Source: Methylotenera sp. (lineage in GTDB: Bacteria; Pseudomonadota; Gammaproteobacteria; Burkholderiales; Methylophilaceae). Taken from it: a stretch of DNA of 64,000 nt. Shown here piece by piece: positions 52,328-62,171 of this stretch (positions are counted from its first letter, which is position 1; each line of letters opens with the position of its first letter). The stretch covers positions 1 to 64,000 of the forward strand of contig JAKFVD010000016.1 of assembly GCA_021732365.1 (NCBI GenBank), read 5' to 3'. Both the position numbers and the translations under genes were made by a program. The notes under the pieces are model-generated. The model was not told the origin of the DNA and ran no database searches. It saw only the letters and a list, made by a program, of their open reading frames with translations.

Positions 52328-53110
52328 ATGTCAAATTTAAATATTGGCATCTACATCATCGGCGATGAAATTCTTTCAGGTAAGCGGGAAGATAAGCATC
52401 TGACGCAAGCGATTCAAATATTGAAAGCGCGTGGCTTGACGCTGGCTTGGGCGGAGTATTTGGGGGATGACCCTGCGCGGATGATAGCGAGTTTTAAGCG
52501 TAGTTTTAATAGCAATGATATTGTATTTAGCTTTGGTGGTATTGGCGCTACGCCTGATGATTACACACGGCAAGCAGCGGCGGATGCGCTTGGAGTGCCG
52601 ATTGTGCGCCATCAAGCAGCCGTTGCGGAAATTGAGGCGCAGTTTGGTGAAGGGGCTTATCCTAAACGGGTTTTAATGGCGGATTTTCCGCAAGGGGCGG
52701 AGTTAATTCCTAATCCTGTGAATCGCGTAGCAGGTCTTTCGGCTGGCCTAGAAAATAAAAAACAGCCTAACCAAAAGCACAATCATTACTTTGTGCCAGG
52801 CTTTCCTGCCATGGCGCACCCTATGATGGAATGGGTATTAGATACGCATTACAGCCACCTGTTTCATCAGACACCATACCTAGAACAATCCATTATTATT
52901 GAAAATGGCATTGAAAGCCAACTGATTGATTTAATGAATAAAGCACTGGCTGATTACCCAAATATTAAAGTATTTAGCCTGCCCAAATTAAAGCCTAATC
53001 GCCAGGTTGAATTGGGCGCTAAGGGTGAGCCAGAGTTGGTGAAAAAGGCGATGCAGGACATTAAATCGGGCGTAAGTAATATCGGTTTTGCATGGGTAGA
53101 TGGTGCTTAA
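52328..53110 (+). CDS. molybdopterin-binding/CinA-like protein
   Basis: This 260-aa protein has the MoaB/MogA-like MPT-binding fold: YIIGDEILSGKREDKH, SFGGIGATPDDYTRQAAA and VPGFPAMAHPMMEWVL. It is the stand-alone version of the CinA N-terminal domain, without the amidase part. Its ATG follows the polA stop directly, so they are co-transcribed. Confidence 0.88.
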   Translation: MSNLNIGIYIIGDEILSGKREDKHLTQAIQILKARGLTLAWAEYLGDDPARMIASFKRSFNSNDIVFSFGGIGATPDDYTRQAAADALGVPIVRHQAAVAEIEAQFGEGAYPKRVLMADFPQGAELIPNPVNRVAGLSAGLENKKQPNQKHNHYFVPGFPAMAHPMMEWVLDTHYSHLFHQTPYLEQSIIIENGIESQLIDLMNKALADYPNIKVFSLPKLKPNRQVELGAKGEPELVKKAMQDIKSGVSNIGFAWVDGA

Positions 53111-53116
53111 TATCTA

Positions 53117-53371
53117 ATGGAATGCAGACCAAACTGCGGTGCTTGTTGCACAGCGCCATCCATCAATAGCCCAATTCCTGGCATGCCGAATGGCAAGCCT
53201 GCTGGGGTTAAATGCGTACAATTACTTAACGACTTTAAATGCGCAATTTTTAATCAGCCCGAGCGACCTGCGTTTTGTGCCAGCCTAAAACCCAGTGAAG
53301 AAATGTGCGGCACATCGCGCAATCAGGCGATTATTTGGCTCACCACATTAGAGCAATTAACCTCACCATAA
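53117..53371 (+). CDS. YkgJ-like cysteine-cluster protein
   Basis: This 84-aa protein is rich in Cys (CRPNCGACC at the start, then KCV, KCAIF, FCASL, MCG), arranged as in the YkgJ family of putative zinc or iron binding proteins. It follows the CinA-like gene by 6 bp and ends the polA transcript. Confidence 0.85.
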   Translation: MECRPNCGACCTAPSINSPIPGMPNGKPAGVKCVQLLNDFKCAIFNQPERPAFCASLKPSEEMCGTSRNQAIIWLTTLEQLTSP

Positions 53372-53402
53372 AAACTTAACCCTTTTTTAGGGTTAAGTTT
53401 TT
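53370..53402. terminator. bidirectional terminator of the polA transcript
   Basis: A 13-bp perfect stem (53370-53382 with 53390-53402) carries AAAAACTTAACCC and its complement, with a 7-nt T-rich loop and a terminal T run. It lies between converging genes. Confidence 0.9.
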
Positions 53403-53415
53403 ACAAAATGACCTG

Positions 53416-55224
53416 TTATTGCGTCGAAAATATTAAATTATCGGCTTTGGCGTGCAGTTTTTCTGGCGCGGTAATCGGCGTTGAGCAGGCATGATTCACA
53501 CAAATAAACGCCGCTGCTTTGGCTAATGTTGGGTATTGCACATCGGGATTCGGCATTTTACCCTCCGCCTTATCCCACCACTCAATGCGTCGATATACCA
53601 CAGGATATTGCAGTGCTTTTTGATGTAGCGCTTGCGCCGCAACATCCGATTTGCTGCCCACAATAGTGATATGCGCTGGCTCATTCGCCAACTCATCCGC
53701 CGCCATCAATGGCCCAACCAAATAACGCACGTTATCTGGATTATCTAAAGTTACAAGATATTGCATGGCGTGTGATGTGGTTTTTTTATAATCTTGGCTG
53801 CCCGTGTAATGTAATAATTTATTCGCCAAGCGCGCGATACTCACATTCGCTTCCATCTGCAATAAAGGTTGTTGAAACACGCCTTTGCTGTTTTTTGGAA
53901 TGGCCGCCGTCGCAAAACCAATAGTGGATTGAAAGTTTTTTTCAATGAAATCCATGCTTGCGCGCGATTTTTCTAGCCACGCTCTATCGCCCGTAGAAAT
54001 ATAAAGCGACAAATAAGCCTCTGCCATTGCTAACGTATCGCCCAAATAAGGCCCTGCGCGGTCTTTTTCGCCATGTTTAAAGCCGCCATCGCCTAAGCCT
54101 CTATTGGCTTGTACCCAATTAGCGGCTTTAATTGCGCGATTCAATACAAGCTTATCGCCTGTCGCATCGTATAAAGCCGTCAAGCCGCGAATGGCCCAGC
54201 CGTTTTCGCGCGCGTAACTATTTTTATCAATGCGTGGCATACCCAGCGCGCGGCGACCTTTATCATCTAGCGGATAAAATGCATGGCCATCAATTTTGTC
54301 ACTCACATCGGCATCTTGGCTGGTATAAAAAGCGCCGTCTGGGCTGCTTAAAAAAGTATTCAGATAACGCTCAATATCACGTGCCGCTTTTAAATAACGT
54401 GGTTCGCTAAACTGCAAATAAGCCAGCGAATACAACTGCAAGTCGTCGGCTTGAAACGACATGATTTTTTCAAAATGCGGTGAATTCCAGCGCCCACGGT
54501 CGGAATATTGATAAATGCCACCCCAAACTGGGTCGATTAAAGCAATCGCTTTATCCAAAGTTTCGCGCGCTTTTTTCTCAAACGCCTTGTCACCTTGCCT
54601 CGCTTTTATGAGCGCGAACTCAACGTTTGGCGCCAAAATAAATTTATGGGTCGTACCCCATCCGCCCACTGGCGCATCGTAACCACGATTGACAGTATTG
54701 ATCATTTTTTCACGCTGAATAGCACTGAACTCGCGATTATTGCCTGCAACAATCTCTTTAATTGCTACAACCGATGGCCCTGGTGTAGGGTCATCAATCA
54801 CCGCTTGCAATAAGCTAGCCATGCGCTCTGGCGGAATATAGCCACGGCGCTTGACCAACTCGCTACCGTCTGCTTTAAATATCACCGTTGCTGGCCAGCC
54901 ATAATCTTCATAACGAATCGAAATATCAGGATTTGCATCTTGATCAACACGGATGGCGATATATTTTTGGTTAATTAACTTAACCACAGCAGGGTCGTGA
55001 TACGTTTTTTCTTCCATCACATGACACCAATGGCACCACACCGCTTCTAAATCTAAAATAAGCAATTTATCTTCGCGCTTAGCCTGCTCAAAGATTTCTT
55101 CTGACCATGCATGCCAAGTAATTTTTTCATTTTCTGCCGCTTGAATAGCGTTAACTTGCAACAAAAAGCTAACAAAAATCAGTGCAAAATTTGCTTTAAA
55201 AATATGGTTAAGTCTTCGTAGCAT
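53416..55224 (-). CDS. exported DUF255 thioredoxin/glucosaminidase-like protein
   Basis: This 602-aa protein has a signal peptide (ending NAIQA), a DUF255 thioredoxin domain with WCHWCHVMEEKTYHD, and a long alpha/alpha-toroid region (MSFQADDLQLYSLAYLQF, GDTLAMAEAYLSLY). The frame extends to 55344, but ATG 55224 with GAAAG upstream gives the signal peptide. Family members (YyaL/spermatogenesis-associated type) have uncertain function; thiol redox in the periplasm is likely here. Confidence 0.82.
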   Translation of the reverse strand: MLRRLNHIFKANFALIFVSFLLQVNAIQAAENEKITWHAWSEEIFEQAKREDKLLILDLEAVWCHWCHVMEEKTYHDPAVVKLINQKYIAIRVDQDANPDISIRYEDYGWPATVIFKADGSELVKRRGYIPPERMASLLQAVIDDPTPGPSVVAIKEIVAGNNREFSAIQREKMINTVNRGYDAPVGGWGTTHKFILAPNVEFALIKARQGDKAFEKKARETLDKAIALIDPVWGGIYQYSDRGRWNSPHFEKIMSFQADDLQLYSLAYLQFSEPRYLKAARDIERYLNTFLSSPDGAFYTSQDADVSDKIDGHAFYPLDDKGRRALGMPRIDKNSYARENGWAIRGLTALYDATGDKLVLNRAIKAANWVQANRGLGDGGFKHGEKDRAGPYLGDTLAMAEAYLSLYISTGDRAWLEKSRASMDFIEKNFQSTIGFATAAIPKNSKGVFQQPLLQMEANVSIARLANKLLHYTGSQDYKKTTSHAMQYLVTLDNPDNVRYLVGPLMAADELANEPAHITIVGSKSDVAAQALHQKALQYPVVYRRIEWWDKAEGKMPNPDVQYPTLAKAAAFICVNHACSTPITAPEKLHAKADNLIFSTQ

Positions 55225-55413
55225 GGTGCGCTTTCTTTCAATGGATAAGTGATATACGCAAGCGAGCGCTTTACGGATGCAAGGTATTGTTTGTTTAGTC
55301 GCAGTAACAAGCGTTTCCTGTCGAAAATAGCCAATAAAGTTCATTCACAGAAGTGCTGATTGCGTATAAAATGGACAACTTTACGCAAAACAATATCGGC
55401 TAAAAAATAAAGC

Positions 55414-56451
55414 ATGCAAATCGGTAATCATATTCTGAAAAATAACTTGGTCGTTGCGCCAATGGCTGGCGTGACCGATAGGCCTTTCCGTCAGCTTTGC
55501 AAAAAGCTGGGCGCAGGTTTAGCGGTTTCTGAAATGGTGACATCGAATTCGCTACTTTACGGCAGCGAAAAAACATTGCGCCGCGCCAACCATGAAGGCG
55601 AAGTAGACCCGATTTCTGTGCAAATTGCAGGTGCTGACCCGAAAATGATGGCAGAAGCCGCCAAACATAATGTGGATAACGGTGCACAGATTATTGATAT
55701 TAATATGGGCTGCCCAGCCAAGAAAATATGCAATGTGATGGCGGGCAGTGCATTGTTAAAAGATGAGCCATTAGTTGCGCAAATTTTAAAAGCAGTAGTC
55801 GCCGCAGTTAACGTGCCTGTAACACTAAAAATCCGTACAGGCTGGGACAAAAATAATCGCAACGCGATTGAGATTGCAAAGATGGCGCAGGACATTGGCG
55901 TGCAAGCGCTAGCCATGCATGGTCGCACACGCGCCTGTTTGTATATGGGCGATGCAGAATACGATACGATTGCCGCCGTTAAACAATCGATTCAAATTCC
56001 ACTGATTGCCAACGGCGATATCACCACCCCAGAAAAAGCCAAGTTTGTTTTAGATTACACAGGCGCAGACGCGGTAATGATTGGACGCGCTGCACAAGGC
56101 AGACCTTGGATTTTCCGCGAAATTGAATACTATTTAAAAACTGGCGAGCATATGTTGCCGCCAACAGTTGAAGAGATTCATACCGTGATGCTAGAGCATC
56201 TACATGATTTATATAGCTTTTATGGTGATTTAGCGGGTATGCGAGTCGCACGTAAGCATATTTCTTGGTACACCAAAGGCTTGGCAGGTTCGGCAAGCTT
56301 TAGACACAATATGAACACCTTGCAAACGATAGACCTGCAACTCAACGCTATTAACGATTTTTTTGCTGAGCTTAAGAGCAAGCATGAGCGTTTGGTTTAT
56401 GCCGATAGTTTTGAAGCCAGTGATTTTGAAAAAGTGGAATTGGCTGCCTAA
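55414..56451 (+). CDS. dusB: tRNA-dihydrouridine synthase B
   Basis: This 345-aa FMN enzyme reduces uridines in the tRNA D-loop. It has VVAPMAGVTDRPFRQLC, the catalytic Cys region DINMGCPAKKICNVMAGSAL, LAMHGRTRACLY and VMIGRAAQGRPWIFREI. Its stop overlaps the fis start by one base (TAATG), the classical dusB-fis operon. Confidence 0.96.
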   Translation: MQIGNHILKNNLVVAPMAGVTDRPFRQLCKKLGAGLAVSEMVTSNSLLYGSEKTLRRANHEGEVDPISVQIAGADPKMMAEAAKHNVDNGAQIIDINMGCPAKKICNVMAGSALLKDEPLVAQILKAVVAAVNVPVTLKIRTGWDKNNRNAIEIAKMAQDIGVQALAMHGRTRACLYMGDAEYDTIAAVKQSIQIPLIANGDITTPEKAKFVLDYTGADAVMIGRAAQGRPWIFREIEYYLKTGEHMLPPTVEEIHTVMLEHLHDLYSFYGDLAGMRVARKHISWYTKGLAGSASFRHNMNTLQTIDLQLNAINDFFAELKSKHERLVYADSFEASDFEKVELAA

Positions 56452-56687
56452 TGTCTAACGCTTGCAAACTAACGGATGCTATCAACGAATCGCTAGAAGA
56501 TTACTTTAAGCATTTGGATGGTCAACCGCCACATGCCATTTACGATATGGTACTGGGCTGCGTAGAAAAACCCATGCTGGAGTTCATACTCAATAAAGTA
56601 GGCGGCAATCAATCTAAAGCGGCTGAAATATTAGGCCTGAATCGCAACACATTACGCAAAAAAATGGCCGAATACCATCTAAGTTAA
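56451..56687 (+). CDS. fis: nucleoid protein Fis
   Basis: This 78-aa DNA-bending factor has a C-terminal helix-turn-helix (GNQSKAAEILGLNRNTLRKK). The N-terminal half matches Fis, with LEDYFKHLDGQPPHAIYDMV. It is shorter than E. coli Fis at the N-terminus, as is usual in betaproteobacteria. It is translationally coupled to dusB. Confidence 0.94.
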   Translation: MSNACKLTDAINESLEDYFKHLDGQPPHAIYDMVLGCVEKPMLEFILNKVGGNQSKAAEILGLNRNTLRKKMAEYHLS

Positions 56688-56738
56688 CCTGCAAGTTAAC
56701 CCGAATTTTTAATCAATTTTTCATCTTAAGAGTTTTCA

Positions 56739-58343
56739 ATGGCAGCAATCAAACGTGCACTCATCAGTGTTTCAGACAAACAAGGTGTTTTAGAGCTAGC
56801 CCTTGTATTAAGTAAATTGCAGGTAGAAATTTTGTCTACTGGCGGCACCGCAAAATTATTACGCGACAATAACTTTGCGGTAATAGAAGTCAGTGATTAC
56901 ACAGGCTTTACAGAAATGTTGGATGGCCGCGTTAAAACGCTGCATCCAAAGGTGCATGGTGGCATTCTGGGTCGTCGCGATTTGCCTGAGCATGTAAGCG
57001 CGATGCAAGCAGCCAATATCCCCAATATTGATATGGTGGTAGTGAATCTGTATCCATTTGAAGCCACCGTTGCCAAGCCTGATTGCGCACTGGAAGATGC
57101 GATTGAGAATATCGATATCGGCGGTCCGGCCATGGTGCGCAGTGCTGCTAAAAACTGGAAAGATGTGTCTGTGTTGACCGATTTTAGTCAGTATGCGGAT
57201 GTGATTGCTGAGCTGGAAAATAACAGCGGCAGCATCAGTGCAGAAACTAATTTTAAATTATCAATTGCGGCTTTTAACCGCATCAGCAATTACGATGGCG
57301 CCATTAGCGATTACTTATCATCGTTTCAAGCGGATGGCACGCGTAGTGCTTTTTCTGCACAAACCAATGGCCGCTTTATTAAGTTACAAGATTTGCGCTA
57401 TGGCGAAAACCCACACCAGCAAGCCGCTTTTTACCGCGATTTATACCCAGCACCTGGCTCATTGGTCACTGCCCAACAATTGCAAGGTAAAGAGCTGAGC
57501 TACAACAATATCGCCGATGCCGATGCGGCATGGGAAACAGTAAAATCATTTAGTAACGATACTGCATGCGTGATTGTAAAACACGCCAACCCTTGCGGTG
57601 TTGCGGTGGGCGAAAGTGCCTTAGAAGCCTACAGCAAAGCGTTTCAAACAGACCCTACCAGCGCATTTGGTGGCATTATTGCTTTTAATAGCTTGGTCGA
57701 TGCTTCAACAGCAGAAGCTGTCAGTAAACAGTTTGTCGAAGTATTGATTGCGCCAGAATTTACCGATGAAGCCTTAGCCATATTTTCCGCTAAAGCCAAT
57801 GTGCGCGTATTAAAAATAGCGCTGCCAGAAGGTGGTGCCTTAAATTCTAAAACCACTGCTTGGGAACAAGGCCGCAACTCACACGATATCAAACGCGTGG
57901 GTTCAGGCATTTTGATTCAAACGGCGGATAATCATGAAATTAGCCAAGCCGATTTAAAAATCGTGTCTAAAAAACAACCAACACCACAACAATTGGCCGA
58001 TATGTTATTTGCCTGGAATGTGGCGAAATACGTGAAATCCAATGCCATCGTTTTCTGCGGCAATGGCATGACCTTGGGCGTAGGCGCTGGCCAGATGAGC
58101 CGCGTAGACAGCACCAAAATCGCCGCGATAAAAGCACAGAACGCTGGTTTGACCCTAAAAGATTCAGTGGTCGCATCAGATGCATTCTTCCCGTTCCGTG
58201 ATGGCATTGATGTATTGGCCGAAGCAGGGGCAAGCTGCGTGATCCAACCAGGTGGTAGCATGCGCGATGACGAAGTGATTGCCGCTGCCGATGCGCATGG
58301 TTTAGTGATGGTGATGACGGGCATTCGTCACTTCAGACATTAA
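56739..58343 (+). CDS. purH: bifunctional AICAR transformylase/IMP cyclohydrolase
   Basis: This 534-aa enzyme carries out the last two steps of IMP synthesis. It has an N-terminal MGS-like cyclohydrolase ([32 protein letters not shown]) and a C-terminal transformylase with the Lys-His catalytic pair in [17 protein letters not shown]. It is followed 26 bp later by purD. Confidence 0.97.
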   Translation: MAAIKRALISVSDKQGVLELALVLSKLQVEILSTGGTAKLLRDNNFAVIEVSDYTGFTEMLDGRVKTLHPKVHGGILGRRDLPEHVSAMQAANIPNIDMVVVNLYPFEATVAKPDCALEDAIENIDIGGPAMVRSAAKNWKDVSVLTDFSQYADVIAELENNSGSISAETNFKLSIAAFNRISNYDGAISDYLSSFQADGTRSAFSAQTNGRFIKLQDLRYGENPHQQAAFYRDLYPAPGSLVTAQQLQGKELSYNNIADADAAWETVKSFSNDTACVIVKHANPCGVAVGESALEAYSKAFQTDPTSAFGGIIAFNSLVDASTAEAVSKQFVEVLIAPEFTDEALAIFSAKANVRVLKIALPEGGALNSKTTAWEQGRNSHDIKRVGSGILIQTADNHEISQADLKIVSKKQPTPQQLADMLFAWNVAKYVKSNAIVFCGNGMTLGVGAGQMSRVDSTKIAAIKAQNAGLTLKDSVVASDAFFPFRDGIDVLAEAGASCVIQPGGSMRDDEVIAAADAHGLVMVMTGIRHFRH

Positions 58344-58369
58344 TTGCAATCGCTAAAGGATAATTAAGA

Positions 58370-59638
58370 ATGAAAGTTTTAGTGATTGGTGGCGGTGGTC
58401 GTGAACATGCACTTGCATGGAAAATCGCACAAAACAAGCAAATAAGCCGTGTATTCGTAGCGCCTGGCAATGCGGGCACTGCGCTTAATCCTGATATGGT
58501 GAATGTGCCGATTTCTAGCGTTGCAGATTTACTCGCATTTGCGCAAAAAGAGCAAATTAATCTCACGGTTGTTGGCCCAGAAGCGCCCTTGTCGCAAGGT
58601 GTGGTTGATACCTTTAGAGCCAAGGGCTTAAAGATTTTTGGTCCCACTAAAGCCGCGGCGCAATTGGAATCTAGCAAAGATTTCGCCAAAGCTTTTATGA
58701 TTCGCCACCATATACCAACAGCCGCCTATGCCACTTTTACTGATGCAAAATTGGCGCATGATTATGTGCAAGCCCAAGGCGCGCCGATTGTCATTAAGGC
58801 CGATGGTTTAGCCGCAGGTAAAGGTGTCGTCGTCGCCATGAGCAACGATGAAGCGCATGCCGCGATTGACGCTATGCTGTCTGACAATAAATTAGGTGAC
58901 GCTGGCGCGCGCGTGGTGATTGAAGAGTTTTTAACAGGCGAAGAGGCCAGCTTTATCGTGATGGTAGACGGCAAAAATATTCTACCGCTAGCCACTAGCC
59001 AAGACCATAAACGCTTACTAGACAAAGACTTAGGGCCAAATACTGGCGGCATGGGTGCTTACTCCCCTGCGCCTGTAGTGACGCCAGAAATCCATGCCAA
59101 AGTGATGCGCGAAATCATTCGCCCAACGGTTGAAGGTATGGCCAAAGATGGCATTCCCTATACTGGCTTTTTGTATGCTGGATTGATGATTTCGCCAGAC
59201 GGCAATGTCAAAACTTTGGAATTTAATTGCCGCATGGGCGACCCAGAAACGCAACCAATTATGTTGCGCTTGAAGTCAGATTTTGTGGCTTTGGCTGTAC
59301 ATGCTGTAAACGGTACTCTGGACAAAGCAGAGACTGAATGGGATAGACGCACTGCGCTTGGCGTGGTGATGGCCTCACATAATTATCCTGATACACCAAG
59401 GCTGCATGATGAAATCAGAGGCTTGCCCAAACTGGGTGATGAAGCGCATGTATTCCATGCCGGTACTCAGCTAGTGGATGGCAAAGTACTCACTGCAGGC
59501 GGCCGCGTATTATGCGTGACAGCGCTAGGCGAAACCGTTAAATTCGCACAGCAACAAGCCTATAAAATCGTGGATGAGATTAAATTTGACGGCGCTCAAT
59601 ATCGTACCGATATTGGCTACAGAGCTGTTAAAGGCTAA
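58370..59638 (+). CDS. purD: phosphoribosylamine-glycine ligase
   Basis: This 422-aa ATP-grasp enzyme makes glycinamide ribonucleotide. It has VLVIGGGGREHALAWK, the ATP-grasp IKADGLAAGKGVVVA, DHKRLLDKDLGPNTGGMGAY and EFNCRMGDPETQP. Complete; in an operon with purH and hemF. Confidence 0.97.
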   Translation: MKVLVIGGGGREHALAWKIAQNKQISRVFVAPGNAGTALNPDMVNVPISSVADLLAFAQKEQINLTVVGPEAPLSQGVVDTFRAKGLKIFGPTKAAAQLESSKDFAKAFMIRHHIPTAAYATFTDAKLAHDYVQAQGAPIVIKADGLAAGKGVVVAMSNDEAHAAIDAMLSDNKLGDAGARVVIEEFLTGEEASFIVMVDGKNILPLATSQDHKRLLDKDLGPNTGGMGAYSPAPVVTPEIHAKVMREIIRPTVEGMAKDGIPYTGFLYAGLMISPDGNVKTLEFNCRMGDPETQPIMLRLKSDFVALAVHAVNGTLDKAETEWDRRTALGVVMASHNYPDTPRLHDEIRGLPKLGDEAHVFHAGTQLVDGKVLTAGGRVLCVTALGETVKFAQQQAYKIVDEIKFDGAQYRTDIGYRAVKG

Positions 59639-59647
59639 GCAGTAACC

Positions 59648-60700
59648 ATGACACCCAATAACACGGTGAGTACAGATGCAGTATTGCAATATCTGCAAAA
59701 CCTGCAAAGCAAGATTGTTGAAGCGCTGGAATTAGTCGATGGCAAAACATTTTTACACGATAGCTGGAACCGCCCTGAAGGCGGCGGCGGCACGAGTTGC
59801 TTATTAGAGGGTGGCAATGTATTTGAACGTGCTGGTGTCGGTTTTTCACATGTATTGGGTAATAAATTACCGCCAGCCGCCACCATCGCGCACCCTGAAG
59901 CCGCTGGTCGCGCATGGGAAGCTATGGGCGTTTCATTAGTTTTGCATCCACGTAATCCTTATGTGCCAACAGTGCATATGAATATTCGTTTTTTTGTGGC
60001 CAAAGCGCCTGTAAAAACCGATACCACTGAACTAATATCCTCACGGGATTTGGGAGCGAGCCAAGGCGGCAAGTATGAAAGCGAGCAGACAGCACATCAA
60101 GTGCGGCAAGCGATTGAAAACGCAGCCAACGCTGGCGCAGCCCCAAAGGCCGATGAGGATATTTGGTGGTTTGGCGGTGGAATGGATTTGACGCCATATT
60201 ACGGCTTTGAAGAGGATTGCACCCACTTCCACCGCACCAATAAATCTGCACTAGACACTTTTGATTTAAGCTACTACCCACAATTTAAAAAGCAATGCGA
60301 TGAATATTTTTATTTAAAACATCGCAAAGAACCGCGCGGTATTGGCGGCATTTTTTTCGATGATTTTAATGTGTTAAGTTTTGAGCAGAGCTTTGCCTTG
60401 CAGCGTGCAGTGGGCGATAGCTTTTTACAAGCTTATTTGCCAATTTTGCAACGCCGCAAAGACACGCCCTACACCGAAAATGAACGCGATTTTCAAGCCT
60501 ACAGGCGTGGGCGTTATGTCGAATTCAACTTGGTTTTCGACCGTGGTACGCTATTTGGATTGCAGTCAAACGGCCGCACGGAATCCATTTTAATGTCCAT
60601 GCCACCTATCGTGAAATGGCGTTATGATTGGAAGCCAGAAAAAGACAGCCCTGAAGCCAAGCTGTATACGGATTTTTTAATTGATAGGGAATGGGTCTAA
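59648..60700 (+). CDS. hemF: oxygen-dependent coproporphyrinogen III oxidase with in-frame insertion
   Basis: This aerobic heme-pathway enzyme converts coproporphyrinogen III to protoporphyrinogen IX. Motifs are [46 protein letters not shown] and [20 protein letters not shown]. At 350 aa it is about 45-50 aa longer than usual. The extra residues (about 122-168) lie between [10 protein letters not shown] and [10 protein letters not shown], where relatives have only a few residues. The inserted DNA (60011-60151) forms an imperfect hairpin and is read in frame, so it looks like an inserted repeat. It is 9 bp after purD. Confidence 0.94.
   Translation: MTPNNTVSTDAVLQYLQNLQSKIVEALELVDGKTFLHDSWNRPEGGGGTSCLLEGGNVFERAGVGFSHVLGNKLPPAATIAHPEAAGRAWEAMGVSLVLHPRNPYVPTVHMNIRFFVAKAPVKTDTTELISSRDLGASQGGKYESEQTAHQVRQAIENAANAGAAPKADEDIWWFGGGMDLTPYYGFEEDCTHFHRTNKSALDTFDLSYYPQFKKQCDEYFYLKHRKEPRGIGGIFFDDFNVLSFEQSFALQRAVGDSFLQAYLPILQRRKDTPYTENERDFQAYRRGRYVEFNLVFDRGTLFGLQSNGRTESILMSMPPIVKWRYDWKPEKDSPEAKLYTDFLIDREWV
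60011..60151. repeat. hairpin-forming insertion inside hemF
   Basis: The region encodes the residues absent from the usual HemF. TTTGGGAGCGAGCC (60049-60062) pairs imperfectly with GGCGCAGCCCCAAA (60134-60147), and GCAC (60092-60095) pairs with GTGC (60101-60104) at the apex. This nested symmetry resembles that of the intergenic hairpin at 31713-31798, though the sequences differ. Confidence 0.55.
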
Positions 60701-60715
60701 GCACTCAAGCGCTGA

Positions 60716-62032
60716 ATGAATACAATCAATGTATCTAGCCCAATTGTTAAAAATCAAGCACAGGCTTTATTAGATTTTATTGACGCCAGCCCAAGCCCTT
60801 GGCATGCGGTTGAAGCAGTTAGCCAGCAATTATTAGCACAAGGTTATCAACAATTATCTGAAACTCAAGTCTGGCAATTAACGCTCTTGGGCAAATATTT
60901 TATAGTGCGTGGTGGCGCCTCTATTATCGCTTTTTCACTAGGCAGCCAGCCATTGGCTGAAACTGGTTTTCGCTTAATTGGCGCACATACGGATTCACCT
61001 GGTTTGCGTTTAAAACCGCAAGCAGCGTTTGGTAGCAGTGGCTTGGTGCGCATTGGTGTTGAGATATATGGCGGGCCGATTTTAGCCACCTTTGCTGACC
61101 GCGATTTAAGTATTGCTGGCCGCGTGATGGTGAAAAATGGAACCGATATTCAGTCGCATTTAATCAAGTTTGACCAAGCATTGATGCGCTTGCCTAACTT
61201 AGCGATTCATATGAACCGTGAAGTGAATGACAAAGGACTGAAATTTCATAAGCAGGACGAATTACCCCTGATATTTGGCGAAGCTGAAGCGGGCATTGAA
61301 GCCGACCAGCAATTTATACAGCAAATTGCCGATGCGCTAAAAGTGAATATTGCCGATATCCTGACTTGGGAATTAAATGTCTATGACACGCAAAAAGGCA
61401 GTTTTTGGGGTGCAAATCAAGAGTTTATAGCGAATAGCCAGTTGGATAATTTGGCCTCATGCCATGCGGCATTAATGGCTTTATTGGCAAATAACAATAG
61501 TGTGACAACTAATATTATTGCGCTGTTTGACCATGAAGAAGTCGGCAGCGAAAGCGCCACAGGGGCAAGCGGCAGTTTTTTAAATGATGTGATTAACCGC
61601 ATTACAGCGCATGACAACTTAGCTGCCGCAGACAAATTGCGCGCGCTTGCACACAGCTTTTTTATCAGTGCCGATATGGCTCATGCTTACCACCCCAATT
61701 TTTCTGGCAGTTACGATGCTCATCATCATGTACTGGTTAATAAAGGCGTCGTGATTAAAAGCAATTGCAATCACCGCTACGCCAGTAATGCGGATACCGC
61801 GGCGCGCTTTATGCAAATTTGCAATCAAGCAAATGTGCCCTATCAACAATACGTACATCGCACCGATTTAGGTTGCGGTAGCACAATTGGCCCTATTATC
61901 GCGGCGCAATTAGGCGTTGCTACCGTTGACGTTGGCTGCCCAATGTGGGCAATGCACAGTATTAGAGAGCGCGCGGGGGTATTGGATCACCACTACATGA
62001 TTTGTGCACTCACTCAAGTATTTAACGGCTAA
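60716..62032 (+). CDS. M18-family aminopeptidase
   Basis: This 438-aa zinc aminopeptidase has metal-binding HTDSPGLRLKPQ, DHEEVGSESATGASGSF and MAHAYHPNF, and a late GCGSTIGPIIAAQLG. This is the M18 (ApeB-like) pattern; length is normal. It is 15 bp after hemF in the same direction. Confidence 0.94.
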   Translation: MNTINVSSPIVKNQAQALLDFIDASPSPWHAVEAVSQQLLAQGYQQLSETQVWQLTLLGKYFIVRGGASIIAFSLGSQPLAETGFRLIGAHTDSPGLRLKPQAAFGSSGLVRIGVEIYGGPILATFADRDLSIAGRVMVKNGTDIQSHLIKFDQALMRLPNLAIHMNREVNDKGLKFHKQDELPLIFGEAEAGIEADQQFIQQIADALKVNIADILTWELNVYDTQKGSFWGANQEFIANSQLDNLASCHAALMALLANNNSVTTNIIALFDHEEVGSESATGASGSFLNDVINRITAHDNLAAADKLRALAHSFFISADMAHAYHPNFSGSYDAHHHVLVNKGVVIKSNCNHRYASNADTAARFMQICNQANVPYQQYVHRTDLGCGSTIGPIIAAQLGVATVDVGCPMWAMHSIRERAGVLDHHYMICALTQVFNG

Positions 62033-62171
62033 TCCATTCTACTTAACCACTTTTGAAGCTTAAATTTTAATACCTTCATTTAATACGGTCATTGACGCTA
62101 AGCCTTTAACTGTTTAGGCTTAAGCCTATATTCATTTAACTGTCATCTTGCAAACTTCCCTAGGAATTTTT

